From: Gymnopus androsaceus JB14 | Taxonomy: Eukaryota > Basidiomycota > Agaricomycetes > Agaricales > Omphalotaceae | NCBI GenBank assembly: GCA_009733575.1 | Contig: ML769685.1 | Span: 1-64,000 of the forward strand | Direction of reading: 5' to 3' | DNA: 64,000 bases | Shown: in pieces, positions 34,085 through 45,117 of the stretch | Layout: every line of letters begins with the position of its first letter | Position numbering within the stretch: position 1 is the first letter of the stretch | Position numbers and translations under genes: made by a program | The notes under the pieces: generated by a model | Told to the model about the DNA's origin: nothing | Databases searched by the model: none | Seen by the model: the letters and a program-made list of their open reading frames with translations, nothing else

Positions 34085-34733
34085 TAAAACATCAACATCG
34101 GACTTCCCTTGCCGCTGCCGCTATTACACTTGTCCGGATAGTGGCATTCACAGGCGACCTCCTTAACCTCAACGGTATTCTTGACGACAACGCAAACTCC
34201 ATTATCTGTTTCCCCGACACTGCTGGTACCCCAAATCAGAATGTAAGTTCGTAGTAGGCCACTTCGCACTCAATCCATTGAACCGATTTACTTTGCCGTA
34301 CTATACCAGTGATTCCTTGTTGCCCAGTCAGCCAGTGCCAGCCAATTTACTATCCAGAACGCCAAAGTTTCTTCGTTTTTCGTCTCATATGCCGGCGCTG
34401 CCGAATAGCATTCACAAACTGTTGCTCCAGATATTTTTGCTATGGTATTCGAGATGGAGCTCATCCCGGGCCGCCAGTCAAGTAGTGTGGTGTGTAGTGT
34501 CTAGTCTACTTTTTATTCAACTGGTACCATAGCTTGATTGACGTTGCCTCTGGATATGTTTTGACTTTTTGGGAACCCGGTTGGGAACGATCCCACTTTC
34601 CCGGTTTGTGAATTTTATCTTTCCCGACCTTCATTTCATTTACTAGCGTTACTACTACAGATCACTATGGAAGGTTTGAACGGGCCCACGTTCGAGATGC
34701 AAAGCTTCACTATTGAGTTTGACCAGGTATTTA
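34085..34733 (+). pseudogene. Lectin-family copy D, decayed
   Basis: All four exon equivalents are recognisable in order (about 34100-34240, 34310-34475, 34533-34605, 34662-34733) with 75-90% resemblance to the intact genes. The start is lost: the segment that should carry ATG and the first ten codons has been replaced by unrelated bases. Exon 2 carries indels and a stop (GAATAG), and the final TAG has become CAG. The conserved promoter (CAATAAAA at about 34005) is still present upstream. It is a clear pseudogene. Confidence 0.8.
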
Positions 34734-34959
34734 AGTTTGTTCCCGTGCTTGAACTGTCATTGGATTGCCGAATGATCATTATACTCGTGCCCAGGGAAAG
34801 TGATGGTCCGGTAGCCAGATGCCTCTCACTTTTGATATGCTCTCATCATCGCTACACTTACGTTTTGCACTCTAATTTTTTTGGGGGAGGCAATCTGTCC
34901 TAATACAATATTACTATCCAGTTAAAATTCTATGTGTCCCTAGTTAGCCTCGAAGACAC

Positions 34960-35290
34960 GCTCAACAATCGAGCTTCTGTCTAATCCCCGGCCCGTCACT
35001 TTCCGAGGCCACGAGTAGTTTGAGTGTGAGATATATCCCGTAATGAGATCCCCGTATAGTCAGCTTTGACCCTTCTAATATAGGAAGTCCACTCTTCGCA
35101 TAGCCAGCTTTGACCTTTCTAAGCAGAGACTGCGCCACTTCTTCCACGTGCTCAATCTTCGGCCGTTTTAGAGGTTTTGGAGTTTCGCTCTTTTCCATTA
35201 CCCACGGCGTCACCGGAGTACATAGAACTATCATGAGTGTTCGTGGTAAATCAATAGATATATCGAGCACAAGCATTACGGCGGCCCTCT
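34960..35290. repeat. Lectin-linked repeat block R2
   Basis: Related to R1 and R3. On the minus strand R2 and R3 share a short frame starting MEKSETPK / MEKSETQR and upstream conserved bases, then KLTIR-SHYGI. The frames diverge in the middle (extra sequence in R3), so this may be either a small rapidly evolving gene or a non-coding repeat. Confidence 0.5.
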
Positions 35291-35674
35291 CTTAGATCTC
35301 CGAGATGAATTTTTTTCTTACTAGATTTGAACATGACATCCTCGGAGGGAACACACAACGACATCAATGGATGCCTTGTATGATCATGTGGAGTTCGAGC
35401 CACTCTACAATTCCATATTGGATCATGGTTTAACAGCTATAATCCTCCACGGTAAAATTCTGTGGCTTGATTTGTTCGATATAAGCTTAGATACTATTTG
35501 GATACTATGGATCTACATAAAACAATGGTTCTTGTCAAGTGTGAATTGCTTCTCCTCCGGAGTGCGCGTCCATTCTCTGCTTCATCCTTTTTGACATTGA
35601 CAGAGCTCAATCCAAATCGTCACTTGTACCAGTTCCAACATTCCAATCCTCCGCTCTCGCCGCATTTGCGAAGC

Positions 35675-35682
35675 AATAAAAG
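35675..35682 (+). promoter_or_regulatory. TATA-like element shared by all lectin copies
   Basis: CAATAAAA lies about 75 bp upstream of ATG 35756 and is preceded by CGCATTTGCGAAG. The same arrangement occurs before copies A, B, C and D at the same distance, in a block conserved for about 100 bp. Position and conservation argue for a core promoter element. Confidence 0.5.
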
Positions 35683-35755
35683 TCCTTCCAAGTTGCGTAC
35701 TCTCCTTCAAGCTCTGAATCGTCCCTCAGAACAGTCTGTGTTAAACAGTATAACC

Positions 35756-36439
35756 ATGGTCAACTACATTCAGAACATCACTTCCCTTGCCGGTGCTGCT
35801 AGTGAACTTGTCAGAATAGTAACATTCACAGGCGACCTCCTTAACCTCAACGAGGCTGTTGGCCTGAACACAAATGCCATTATCGGTTTCCCCAATTCCC
35901 CTGGTCACACGAATCAAAACGTAAGTTCATAGGCCACTTTGCAGTCAACTCATTGAATTGATTTGCTTTTTCCGTCTACCCAACGTCTACTACCAGTGGC
36001 TCCTTATTCCACAGTCGACCAATGCCAGCCAATTTACTATCCAGAGCGCCGAGTTCTCCTCGCTCTACATCTCTTATGCCAGCGCTGCTGCTCCCGGCGC
36101 GCCCGAAGCACAGTCACCGGTCATTGCTTCAGACAGTTTTGCCACGGTTTTCAAGATGGAGCTCGTTGGCTCGGGACCAGCAGTCAAGTACTAAGTGGCA
36201 GTGTATAGTGTCTACTCTTTATTTAACTGATACTTTACTAGCTTGGTGGACGTCGCCTCCGGATTCGCTTTGACTTCTTGGACTATACCTGACCCGACTT
36301 TCACGAATCCCTCCACCCCGGTTTGTGAATTTTATCTTACTTACTCTCATTTCGCTTACTAGCGTTACTACAGCTTACTATGGAAGGTTTAAACACGCCC
36401 GAGTCTGAGATGCAAAGCTTCACTATTGAGCTGGACTAG
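35756..36439 (+). CDS. Single-domain beta-trefoil (ricin-B-like) lectin, four exons, intact
   Basis: Exons 35756-35920, 35997-36187, 36242-36320 and 36374-36439 give 166 residues, with GT-AG introns of 76, 54 and 53 bp. Key segments are FTGDLLNLN, NTNAIIGFP and NQN|WLLIP (first Q-x-W-like turn across intron 1), FTIQSAEFSSLYISY, ASDSFATVFKMELVG, LVDVASGFALTSW and EMQSFTIEL. There is no signal peptide. The three similar strands-plus-turn blocks of about 45-50 residues are what one expects of a beta-trefoil. It is closest in structure to the minus-strand paralogue at 31968-32655. Fungal lectins of this fold bind glycans; ligand and role here are inferred. Confidence 0.75.
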
Positions 36440-36879
36440 GTATTTAAGCTCGCTCCTTGCTTCAATTGCCACTGGGTTGCTGAATGATCATTGTAGTTTG
36501 ACTGTCAGGTCTGGCTTATCATGGGATACGACGTCTAGTTCAAGCTGTAATCTGGGACAGGATATTCAAGTAGTCAGACTTGAACAATGAGTTTCGAGTT
36601 CTTTCTAAATCTTTTCCTAAATTAACATAATCAAATACGCATTGGCTGAGTGATAGTGTAGTGTTTGGTTTTCATTTGTGAATAGCTGGTTTACTCCATT
36701 CAATACATTGGCAATCGACATGACGAAGGGCTCAGATTCGAAAATATTTCAATTAATTCTGATGAATTAATTGGTCATTGTCGATAAGCGGCTCTCATCA
36801 TCATCTATCTCTTAGCCTGGACCAGGATAGACTTGGTTCCCTGAAAACAATGGGGCTCGGAGTGTCTGGAGACTCGAGA

Positions 36880-37280
36880 GTTGTCCAAAATGACATTGTA
36901 TGACGAACAATCAGTCTCCGAAATATGCTTCGTAGAAACTAACATTCATAGTTTATCTACGGTGAAATTTCATGCTACGAGATGTATCCCATAATGGGAA
37001 ACCCGTATAGTCAGCTTTGACCTTTCCAAATTAGGAAGTCCGCTCTCCGTATAGCCTACTTTGACCTTTCTAAATCCTAAGCAGACTGCACCAGAGTCTG
37101 GACTGGACTGGAGAAGATGCGCGAGAATCTTCAGCGTGCTCGATTGTCTGTTCGTCCACCTTTGAGTTTCGCTCTTTTCCATTATCTGTGGCGGCAGCAT
37201 CACCGGAATAGAGCTATCAGTGAGTGGAAAGCGGCAACTGAATAGATATTGGGCACAAGCACTTTGAAGGGAAGAATCGA
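36880..37280. repeat. Lectin-linked repeat block R3
   Basis: Third copy of the block described at 31322 and 34960, lying about 450 bp downstream of the intact plus-strand lectin. Further right, 37350-37470 contains a diverged copy of the duplicated upstream unit (TTTGTAGATTCACAGAC, CTACCCGCTCTAAAGCT). Confidence 0.55.
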
Positions 37281-37644
37281 CAAACACTATTCGTCCCCAG
37301 GTTCACATCTTCTGAAACCTCAGGCGCAACAGTAAAGAAACCTTGAATATTATTTACAACTTTTGTAGATTCACAGACACTGTTTAAATGACTTCTGACG
37401 CACGTTCCACCCAACCAACGACGTCTACTCTACCCGCTCTAAAGCTGACTGCCCAAGCTGCATGATCACAGAACAGAACAGAATACGTGGCAAACATAGC
37501 ACAGCGAATCGGAAAGGATCAGAAGAAAAATCGTCAGTGAGTCAGTGACGGAAACGTCCAAAGAAAGTGAATGAAGGAATGAAAGAGCGAAATGAAAGAG
37601 CAAAGAAGAAAATCGAAAATAGTCCCATCTAATAACCCAATAAC

Positions 37645-39199
37645 CTAAACACGCTTCCCCGGGACAACCACAGACAAATAAGGTATAGCGAACGCCGCTA
37701 CCACAACCATAACCGTTATCGCGCCTGCTACGAGACACGATGTAGACGTGGACGTTCTCGAAGCAGCAGCAGCCGTACTTTTTGGGCCATGATCCCGTTT
37801 TGTCGAAGAGGAAGACGAGGAAGAATATGAAGGAGGAGATGGGAACAGGCGGACGTACCCAATGGATTTGAAGCCATGGATGCTGTGAAGCGAAGGTAGT
37901 TAGTACTGATGTATGATATAATACGAGAAAGGACTAACTAATATCCCTCTAAATTCTTCTTAATCTCATCTTCCATACCAAGAGGTAACTCCAGCAAGCG
38001 ACAGCGTAACTTTGGTCGAATCGGAAGATTGGTTGAGAGTAGTTGTCAGTGTTCCGACATGCCCTACATTCAAAAGAAAATCACGAAAAATGCGTTAGTG
38101 GGTCGCGGCTCATTAAGTTCTTTAAATTTGCTTTTGCTTGCAAACTCTCACTCACCGGAAGGCCACGTCGGACTCTGCAAAGCCCAAGTCTGGACAATCT
38201 TAGCAGGAGGCTCAAGGGACACGTACTTGCCCGTAACGCCACCGCCAAAAAGGGAATATTCCGTGTCGGGTTTGCCAGCGGACTACGAGCCAAGATGATA
38301 AGTATTAACACGCGTTAGAATCCAACAAACGCAACCCACCTTCGCAGGAGCCCTAGTCCAAATGGGAATTCTCTTCTCATCCGTCAACAACGAAAAGAGA
38401 TCATCGGCTGCGGCCATGAATGAACCTTCCACAGTCACCGTGGCCGAGTTCACCGTCGTCTTCTTTACTTCCTTCTTTACGGCTGGTTTTGCAGCAGCGG
38501 CCGTCGCGCTAGGGGTGGCGGTAGTGGCAGTAGAAGCGGAAGCAGCTGGCAGGAGCAGGAGTCCCCGCACGACTAACATCTGCACTATGAACAGTCAAAT
38601 CCTTCCCGTGAGTTTCAACGAGAACGGTAGGGAAGCGATTGAAGATTTCTTCGAGGATGGGATGAGTGCGTGTTTTGGCCATGGCGACTAGGGCTTCGGC
38701 GGCAGGGGAGGAGCCGGAGGTGATTGACCAGTAGTACTACGTGTAATTGGTTGGCAAATTAATGGGAATATAGATTTAGAACCTACCTGATAATCAGAAG
38801 ATTTGTCTAAAGTAATCTCATGCGAAACCTCTGGAATATCCAAACGACCAGTAACTTCGGACCCATCGCTCGCTTTTCCTGTCCATTCTAGGTTCACTTT
38901 GCAATCGTATATAGTGATTAGCCTGCAGTACAAGTCAGAAATGATCAGCCCAAATCAAATCTCCGCAGACGATCCTTTGGACTTTGGCAAAAAAACAAAG
39001 AAACTCACTTGGACTTCCTCTGCCCAAGCTCCACATCCCCTTCAAACTCATACAACTTGGTGATACTCAACTCTTCTCCTGAATCACCATCGCCTTTAAC
39101 AGTAACACTCGTCAATTCACGGTCAAACCAGTCTTGACCCCATTTCGTGACGTTTTTGTTTTTCCAGTGCCAGTTTGCGGTGGAGGGGGGAAGGGCCAT
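37645..39199 (-). CDS. aha1: Aha1-type activator of Hsp90 ATPase with predicted C-terminal membrane segment
   Basis: Exons read 39199-39009, 38922-38787, 38736-38340, 38282-38156, 38063-37939 and 37882-37645. The N-terminal domain starts with NWHWKNKNVTKWGQDWFDRE and contains KLYEFEGDVELGQRKSKLI and ISYD-like ITIYDCKVNLEW, as in Aha1, which stimulates Hsp90 ATPase. After an Ala/Thr/Pro-rich linker comes the AHSA1/START-like domain (FSLLTDEKRIPIWTRAPA, SLFGGGVTGKYVSLEPPAKIVQTWAL, LEGYYIHGFKSIGYV). The tail then carries a Ser-rich stretch and a hydrophobic segment (LVAGAITVMVVVAAFAIPYL) six residues or so before the stop: a tail anchor. Two places need a one-base correction: the linker near 38545 (or a 40-nt intron there) and GGAGTTACC near 37980. 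Corrected length is about 390-403 residues. Confidence 0.85.
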
Positions 39200-39919
39200 T
39201 TTGTGTGTAGCGTTAATAAGAGTAAGAGTAGGGGATATTAGGTGTGAGGGATGAAAGGATAAGATAGAGTCACGGTAATCGATGAGAAGAACAAATTTTT
39301 GACGCGTTCAGAAAGTTCGAGTAAATTCTGGTGGGCGCTAATTTGACGGGCGCTATATTGCGCTTAAGCGCTCCGAGTCCGAGTCTTCGCTTTGACGTTC
39401 TTGCCACGATCCCTGCCCCAAGAATCTGTCTACTTCTAATCTGACAGCTCCTGATCACGCTCTGGAACTTCAAGCGCGATGTGACTTGGACCTGGATAAC
39501 CTTTCTTCTCGAATACACATTGGCGCTTGACACTCGATGGGTGTGTATGGAGATTGCCTTCGAGATGTTTATGGTGCGGCGCTGTCACCGCGCTACATTG
39601 CATATGTTTTCACTGCGGTCGATATACACAGGCATCCTATGTGGCGCTAAGGACTATATCGCAGAACCAGTATGCTTTATACGGAGTGCAACGATGTAGC
39701 GGTTCGATTTCAGAAGCTAACACAAGCCTATCAGTATATCAACAGCTCGAAGACCATCTGCACCCCATACATCTCATTCATGAAGGACGAATATGTTGCG
39801 ATGGCGCCCAAATGGTGTCAGCAAATCAATGCAAATCTTACTCTATGTACATGCAGGAAACCATCTGAAGCTGGTTGTGGTTCAAAATGCGTGCTCGATT
39901 AGTCGCCATCTCAGGTAAG
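39200..39919. other. Intergenic, no supported gene
   Basis: Frames at 39481-39900 on the plus strand are open for 70-110 codons in two phases, but composition is Cys-rich and irregular and no family is seen. They end just before the TATA box of the G1 peptidase gene and may be an exon relic. Confidence 0.4.
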
Positions 39920-39928
39920 TATAAAAGG
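39920..39928 (+). promoter_or_regulatory. TATA box of the G1 peptidase gene
   Basis: TATAAAAGG lies 102-110 bp upstream of the ATG at 40030, followed by a pyrimidine-rich 5' leader, the usual layout of a strongly expressed fungal gene. Confidence 0.6.
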
Positions 39929-40029
39929 CGGAGAGAAAATCCTTGTTTCTACATTGGTTGCACTTCCTCTGCACTTCTCCATTCGTTTCACTCTCCTTAC
40001 ACGAAGCTCTCTCTTTCCCATCTTTCGTC

Positions 40030-40937
40030 ATGAAGTTCTCTGCCATCTTCATCTCCAGCGCTTTGCTGCTCGCCGAGTCTACCCTCGGTTCCTCGCTTGG
40101 GAACCGTCTCTCACGACGGACTAGCGGTCGCAAATCTCAGCCCATCATCCAGTCCGCTGAACAGGCAGCTGGCTCGAACACCACCCAGACTGAATTCAGT
40201 CAGAACTGGTCCGGTGTCGTCCTCGAGTCTCCTCCTGCTGGAGAGACTTTTAACAAGGTCGTCGGTACCTTTACTATTCCTTCCGTCTCCGGAAGTGGCG
40301 CTGCCTCCGCTTGGGTTGGTATTGACGGTGATACTTACGCCGATGCTATTCTTCAGGCCGGAGTCGACTTTACCATCGACGATGGCGATGTTTCTTTCGA
40401 CGCTTGGTATGGTGAGTGGATGATTGTCCAGTTTTCTCATTTTTGAAGAATCTGTCTAACCTGCGTACAGAATGGTTCCCCGACGTTTCGCACGATTTCA
40501 CCGACTTTGACATGTCAGAGGGCGATGAAATCAAGATAACCATCGCTGCTTCCACTCTCAGCGAAGGAAAAGTCACTATCGAAAACGTCAGCACTGGGAA
40601 AAGTGTTTCCAAAGCTCCTCTCGGCTCCATCTTCGTCTGTAAGTGATTGAATACTACCATCAGCGTATGTACGAAACTCCAACTAATATCCACTCCTTCC
40701 TAGTCCAATCTCGGTGGCCAAAATGCAGAATGGATTGTTGAGGACTTTGAGGAAGGCGACTCCCTCGTCAAATTTTGCGACTTTGGTACAGTCAAGTTCA
40801 CCGACGCTTCAGCCTCTACTGCCGAGTCGACTGTTGGCGTGACTGGCGGAACTGTTATTGACATCGAGCAGTCTTCCAAGGTCCTTACTGCTGTTACCGT
40901 GGACAGCGACTCTTCCATCACTATCGCTTACAAGTAA
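40030..40937 (+). CDS. Secreted glutamic peptidase, family G1 (eqolisin), three exons
   Basis: Exon 1 is 40030-40411; exon 2 starts at 40471; exon 3 is 40704-40937. Residues 1-20 form a signal peptide (MKFSAIFISSALLLAESTLG) followed by a short basic propeptide with an RRTS site. The mature domain begins near TEFSQNWSGVVL. The catalytic Gln lies in SAWVGIDGDTYADAILQAG and the catalytic Glu in NAEWIVEDFE, both in the context typical of aspergilloglutamic/scytalidoglutamic peptidases, acid endopeptidases of secreted type. Splicing of intron 2 at the good donor GTAAGT (after 40638) shifts the frame by one. Using GTCTGT four bases earlier (after 40634) restores it and gives 259 residues. An extra T in the sequence would explain it equally well. 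The peptidase probably works outside the cell in protein digestion. Confidence 0.9.
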
Positions 40938-41259
40938 GGCTCTTGCCAACATATATGGTAGTCCTTTCTTGCCTCACTCGCTTGAACGTTTCGACTCTCT
41001 ATTAGATAAATGTATATACTACCCACTTTTGTATACGTAGAACTCGTCAAAAACTCATTCCATCCACCCGAATCGATCAAAATGAACGAAAATATACGGA
41101 AGAAATTATGCTATATTTTGAGTCTAACTCGAGATACATACATGTATAACTACACACGATAATTAGTATTTCATGCAGTACAGTATATCAAGCCACACAG
41201 GGAGAGAGAGTCGAACCACCAAAAATTTGGAGTTCAAGCACAAATTCGAAAGCCGGAAG
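40938..41259. other. Peptidase 3' region, no gene
   Basis: AT-rich sequence between the peptidase stop and the terpene synthase relic. Convergent 3' ends would meet here. Confidence 0.5.
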
Positions 41260-41801
41260 ATAAGCTAAGGTGTAACGAAAATCTACACCTGCATCGTCGA
41301 TGCAACGACCCCAGAAACTGTCACGGGTAGAAGATAATGAGCAAGGTGCGAAAGGAATATAGATAGGGTAGTAGAATACATACTCTCTAGCTAGCTTTCC
41401 CGCATTCAGTTCTTCATCAAGCCGAACATGACTGGGCTTGTGGGTGGGCGGTAGAACTCTGTATACCAGAGAGCATTCAGATCGGCGTCGTGTCGCTGGT
41501 CATCATTCCATCGCTGATGTTGTCCCTGGAAATCAAAATCAAAACTAAAATACAAGCGCAATCTGCACAACTCACAAATGGAGGAAGTAATTAATAAAGT
41601 CAGAAACGACTCTGAGACGTTTATCTTTATCTTCCGCCGTGTTGTAGCAAAGAGCGGCCAGCTTTCCGACTTGGAGACCGTAGAGAGCGTTCCTTTGTTT
41701 GTCGCTCAGATCTGGGCAGCTGATGTCGAGCCAGTGGACGGAATCTTCTGCTACAGCGTCTCCGTTACGATGATAGACAACAAGAGGGAACTTGTACGAT
41801 T
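41260..41801 (-). pseudogene. Sesquiterpene synthase relic (class I terpene cyclase)
   Basis: Three exon-like pieces on the minus strand (41801-41576, 41525-41384, 41317 to about 41260) join at GT-AG sites. The first reads WLDISCPDLSDKQRNALYGL then GKLAALCYNTAEDK-LRVVSDFINYFLHL. The intron falls before DNISDGMMTSD, which supplies the D(D/N)xxD metal-binding motif. The next part reads ALWYTEFYRP, then DEELNAGKLARD, and the third piece starts FWGRCIDDAG. These match the N-terminal third of basidiomycete sesquiterpene synthases, which cyclise farnesyl diphosphate. Two frame changes occur in piece two; the true N-terminus and the NSE-motif half are absent. Upstream it abuts an SDR fragment on the other strand. 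Confidence 0.65.
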
Positions 41802-41821
41802 CTGTTTTTAGACAAGTTACA

Positions 41822-42480
41822 ACATGGGTGGTAATACGGAATTCATTGCTCGTCAAGCCGACATTGCCTCCGAAACATCGATAACCTCTCTCTGGGAGTT
41901 TTTCTATGTCCAAAACATCCTCGTACACGTTCCAGTGTTAAACGCACATCTCTACCCCCTCACCCACTCCGACACGTTGTCCATCAACAAGAACGAGTTT
42001 ATGGAAGCTTTCCCGTCAATCTGGGGAAACATCCTCGTGGCTGCCAATTTGGTAAAGCAGACGGACGCTTCGTCGGACGGGCCTGCATATTGACCTTGTT
42101 AATATCTCTACGGCAGCCATCCACAGGCCCACACCTGGTGTAAGCCCGTAAAACACGTCCAAAACTGCTTTTACCGTGTTTTTGAGACGTATTGCGGACG
42201 GGCATCCTGTTGTTGATGTTCAAATCATTTCTTTCCATCCAGGATTCGGAGGGTGCTTCGGAAACATTTGCTTGGGATACTATAAAATTATGTTCTATCG
42301 CTCCAATTTAAGTTTGGGTTTCAACGGACCTTGGTTTACTTACCCGCAGCGACCCTGGTGCATGCGCTATTGGTTGCGTGGGTGCATTGAGATGTCGACG
42401 AGTTGAAAGCTGGCAAACTTGAACAATTGCATTAAAAAGAGTTGGTGTCTGAAAGTTGGAGTACAAGGCTTGAACTCATA
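41822..42480 (+). pseudogene. Truncated copy of the neighbouring short-chain dehydrogenase
   Basis: The fragment begins GGNTEFIARQADIASETSI, matching the SDR at 43196 from its residue 80 on, so the cofactor-binding N-terminus is missing. It continues with NEFMEAFPSIWGN, the active-site neighbourhood (NISTAAIHRPTPGVSP) where the YxxxK motif has decayed, VVDVQIISFHPG and HWDVDELKAGK near 42400. Frame changes and stops occur at 42090 and 42150. Its left edge coincides with the 5' edge of the terpene synthase relic, so one rearrangement broke both. Confidence 0.75.
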
Positions 42481-43145
42481 GCTTATAAGTCACCTTTGAG
42501 TGATAATCATGGCTAGTATAGGATAGGCACGTTGAAAGACTAGTGCAACAAGTAGAAAATGCGACATGATATGTACCGCAGGCTGATGAGCAGAAATGCC
42601 AAACTGCCCGACCCCGACCTGAATCCGGCTCAAATGCTGCCCAATAGTGACCAAGATGCAGCGAGATAAGTCGTACTTCAATTGCATAGCCGTACCCAAG
42701 TCGAGCTACACTGAGCATTAGAAGTTCACCATCGGGCTCCTACTGCGCGCATCGCTGATACACTAAAGCCAACACGTTCGAGTCGGAACTGAGCATTAGT
42801 ATAACCGTATGTAGCGACTTTAATTGTAATTGTTCACGCGCTGGAAGCCAGGATGTTGAAGGCTTGGAAGAAGAGAAATTGCACGACGAAGAATTAGTGG
42901 CACGAGGACAAATGTTGTGTACGTTAGCGGTAAGCAAAAATGTTAAATGACGCCGACCAGCATCCGTTCAACTGTCTCAGTACTGCCCCGAAGAGGCTCC
43001 GACTGACTTAGAGGTTTATTGGGAGATGTCAAATTGCATGACAAGAGATTGGTCGGTTTCATTTACTCCTGAACATGTCACTTCTTTAACTGGTCAGCAG
43101 AATTGCAACTGCGCCGACTTGGTTCCACCTTACTTGTCACCCGTG
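42481..43145. other. Intergenic, upstream of the SDR gene
   Basis: No supported frame. The SDR promoter lies at its right end. Confidence 0.5.
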
Positions 43146-43152
43146 TATAAAA
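43146..43152 (+). promoter_or_regulatory. TATA box of the SDR gene
   Basis: TATAAAA lies 44-50 bp upstream of ATG 43196, followed by a pyrimidine-rich leader (TTTCCTCTTGCTCTTC). Confidence 0.55.
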
Positions 43153-43195
43153 CGAGTTTCCTCTTGCTCTTCAGTCCAACACCTCCTTGAACAAG

Positions 43196-44182
43196 ATGTC
43201 TTTCTTGAAGCTAACCCCCACCCACCACCGAGACACCTACCCTTCCATCTCACCTACCAAACCCTCCCTTACCCAAGCCGGTAAAACCATCCTCATCACC
43301 GGTGGCGGTGGTGGGATCGGGTTCGAGATCGCTCGCTCCTTCGCCAAGGCCTCCGCATCCAAAGTCATCATCGTAGGTCGGAGGGCCGGGTTTTTAGACG
43401 AGGCTATTGGGAAACTTCGAAATGAATTCCAAAGTGGAGGAACGGAATTCATGGCTCACCAAGCCGATATCGCCTCCGATACCTCAATTGCCTCTCTCTG
43501 GGAGTTCCTCCACTCCCAAGGCATCCTCGTACATGTCCTGGTTCTCAATGCAGCCCACGTCAAACCGTATCGCACCCGACACCATATCCATAGCCAAAAA
43601 GGAACTCATGGAAGCTTTCGACATTAACGTCGGGGGGAACTTTCTCATGTCGGCAAATTTAGTCAAACAGGCTCTCCGTCCCGCGGGGCTTCAGCTTGTC
43701 CTGCTCAATGTCTCGACGGGAGCCATCCATACAGCCGCACCCAGAGTCAGCACATATAGCATGACCAAAGCAGCGTTTACAGGGTTGCTAGGCCGTATTG
43801 CAAATGACCGTCCGGTCGAGGATGTTCAAATTATTTCGTTCCATCCAGGGGTCTTGTACTCGGAGGGTGCTGCGAAAGATTTCGATAAGAATGCCTTTAG
43901 TTGGGATGAATGTAAGCATCTGCTCCTTAGGAGTTTACTCTAGGACACTGATCTTATTCTTCTCCAGTCGCTTTGCCCGCAGACTTCTCTGTCTGGGCCG
44001 CGTCCCCTGAAGCAGCTTGGTTACACGGTCGTTTCGTGTGGGCACATTGGGATGTGGACGAGCTGAAAGCTGATCCCGAGGTTTTGAGGCGCTTGGAAGA
44101 AGAGAAAGGTTATTTGCAAGTTGGAGTTCAGGGTTTGACGGCTGCGACTATAGAGCCTATGTTCGATGTTAAGAAGAATTAG
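43196..44182 (+). CDS. Short-chain dehydrogenase/reductase (SDR), two exons, one frame correction needed
   Basis: Exon 1 is 43196-43911 and exon 2 is 43968-44182, with a 56-bp intron. The dinucleotide-binding motif is TGGGGGIGFEIA at about residue 32-43, a basic Arg pair (GRRAGF) follows beta-2, NAAH is the structural motif after beta-4, and the catalytic set is Ser in NVSTGAIH and YSMTK (YxxxK). The GRR after beta-2 suggests NADP(H). A single extra T near 43571 (CCGTATCGC) shifts the frame; without it the protein is 309 residues and continuous. ATG 43196 is chosen because it is the first ATG after the TATA box. Substrate is unknown; its position next to a terpene synthase relic hints at a former secondary-metabolite locus. 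Confidence 0.85.
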
Positions 44183-45117
44183 CGAAATTTTAGGTTCACC
44201 GTGTACAAGTACACTCGCAGCTTATCGTAACCAAGATCATTGACTATGTGAAAGACGGGTTCTAGCGGAGTCCAGAGATAACGGTGCTTGCACACGAATG
44301 CTCTGGAACGGCGTTCAGCACTTGGACCATGCGTGTATAGACTTCCTTCCTTCCTTCTTCCAGTCATGGGTCAGTCCAAAAGTTCATGACGAAATAATTA
44401 TAAGTTGAATGACCGGAGAAAAGCATGAACATAGCTCTGCGACGCCTCAAATCATCAGAACTCACTTGATCGGATATAATTCTTCTTCGCATTTCAGCCA
44501 ACATTTGCACCAGCTTTGTTTTGATGCTGTTTCACATCAAGTTTTGGGAAGAATAAACAAGCTCGTAAGTTCGAGAAACAAATTGGACAGACCGCGATTG
44601 GCGATTGATTGACCAACATATGCTTGGAGGAGCGGTCAGTTCCAGAGGGCCTTCCGTTTCTACACGCCATCCAGGCTCATCTAATCAATCTAGAATACTA
44701 GGGTAAAAATGTTAAAACAATCAATTTGAGATGTTTACGCTACTAGTACTGGTATCCGTGAGTATTAGTAGTCGAATGAGGTGCAAAGGCAAGGGAGCCC
44801 TAGCACAATATCGAGAAATCGGAGAAAAGAAACGTCACGTAGGGGAATAGAAAGCAAGAAAGTCTGTTGTGCATCCAGTCGCGGACTATTGCTGCACATC
44901 ATCGTAAGCGAATGAATGGAGAGATGCTTGAAAGAAAAGCGGATGAATGAAGAAAGAGATATACAATTTCAGAAAGATGTTTCGAAAAAGAACGGTGTAA
45001 GCGAAATTCCGTAGTCGTAGTTTGCCATTGGAGCGTCAAACATCGACGCGATTTACATGCTATACACACGAAATGGTCGTTCTTAAAATCCCCAAACCAA
45101 TAAGAATGAAGTCACAC
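44183..45117. other. Intergenic between convergent genes, nothing identified
   Basis: 3' ends of the SDR (plus) and the Pro/Ser/Gln-rich gene (minus) face each other. No frame above chance and no repeat recognised. Confidence 0.5.

Noticed and set aside
38545..38590. Definite 40-nt intron in the Aha1 linker
   Set aside because: GT and AG exist and would fix the frame, but the length is below the usual fungal minimum and a one-base error explains it as well, so it was left open.
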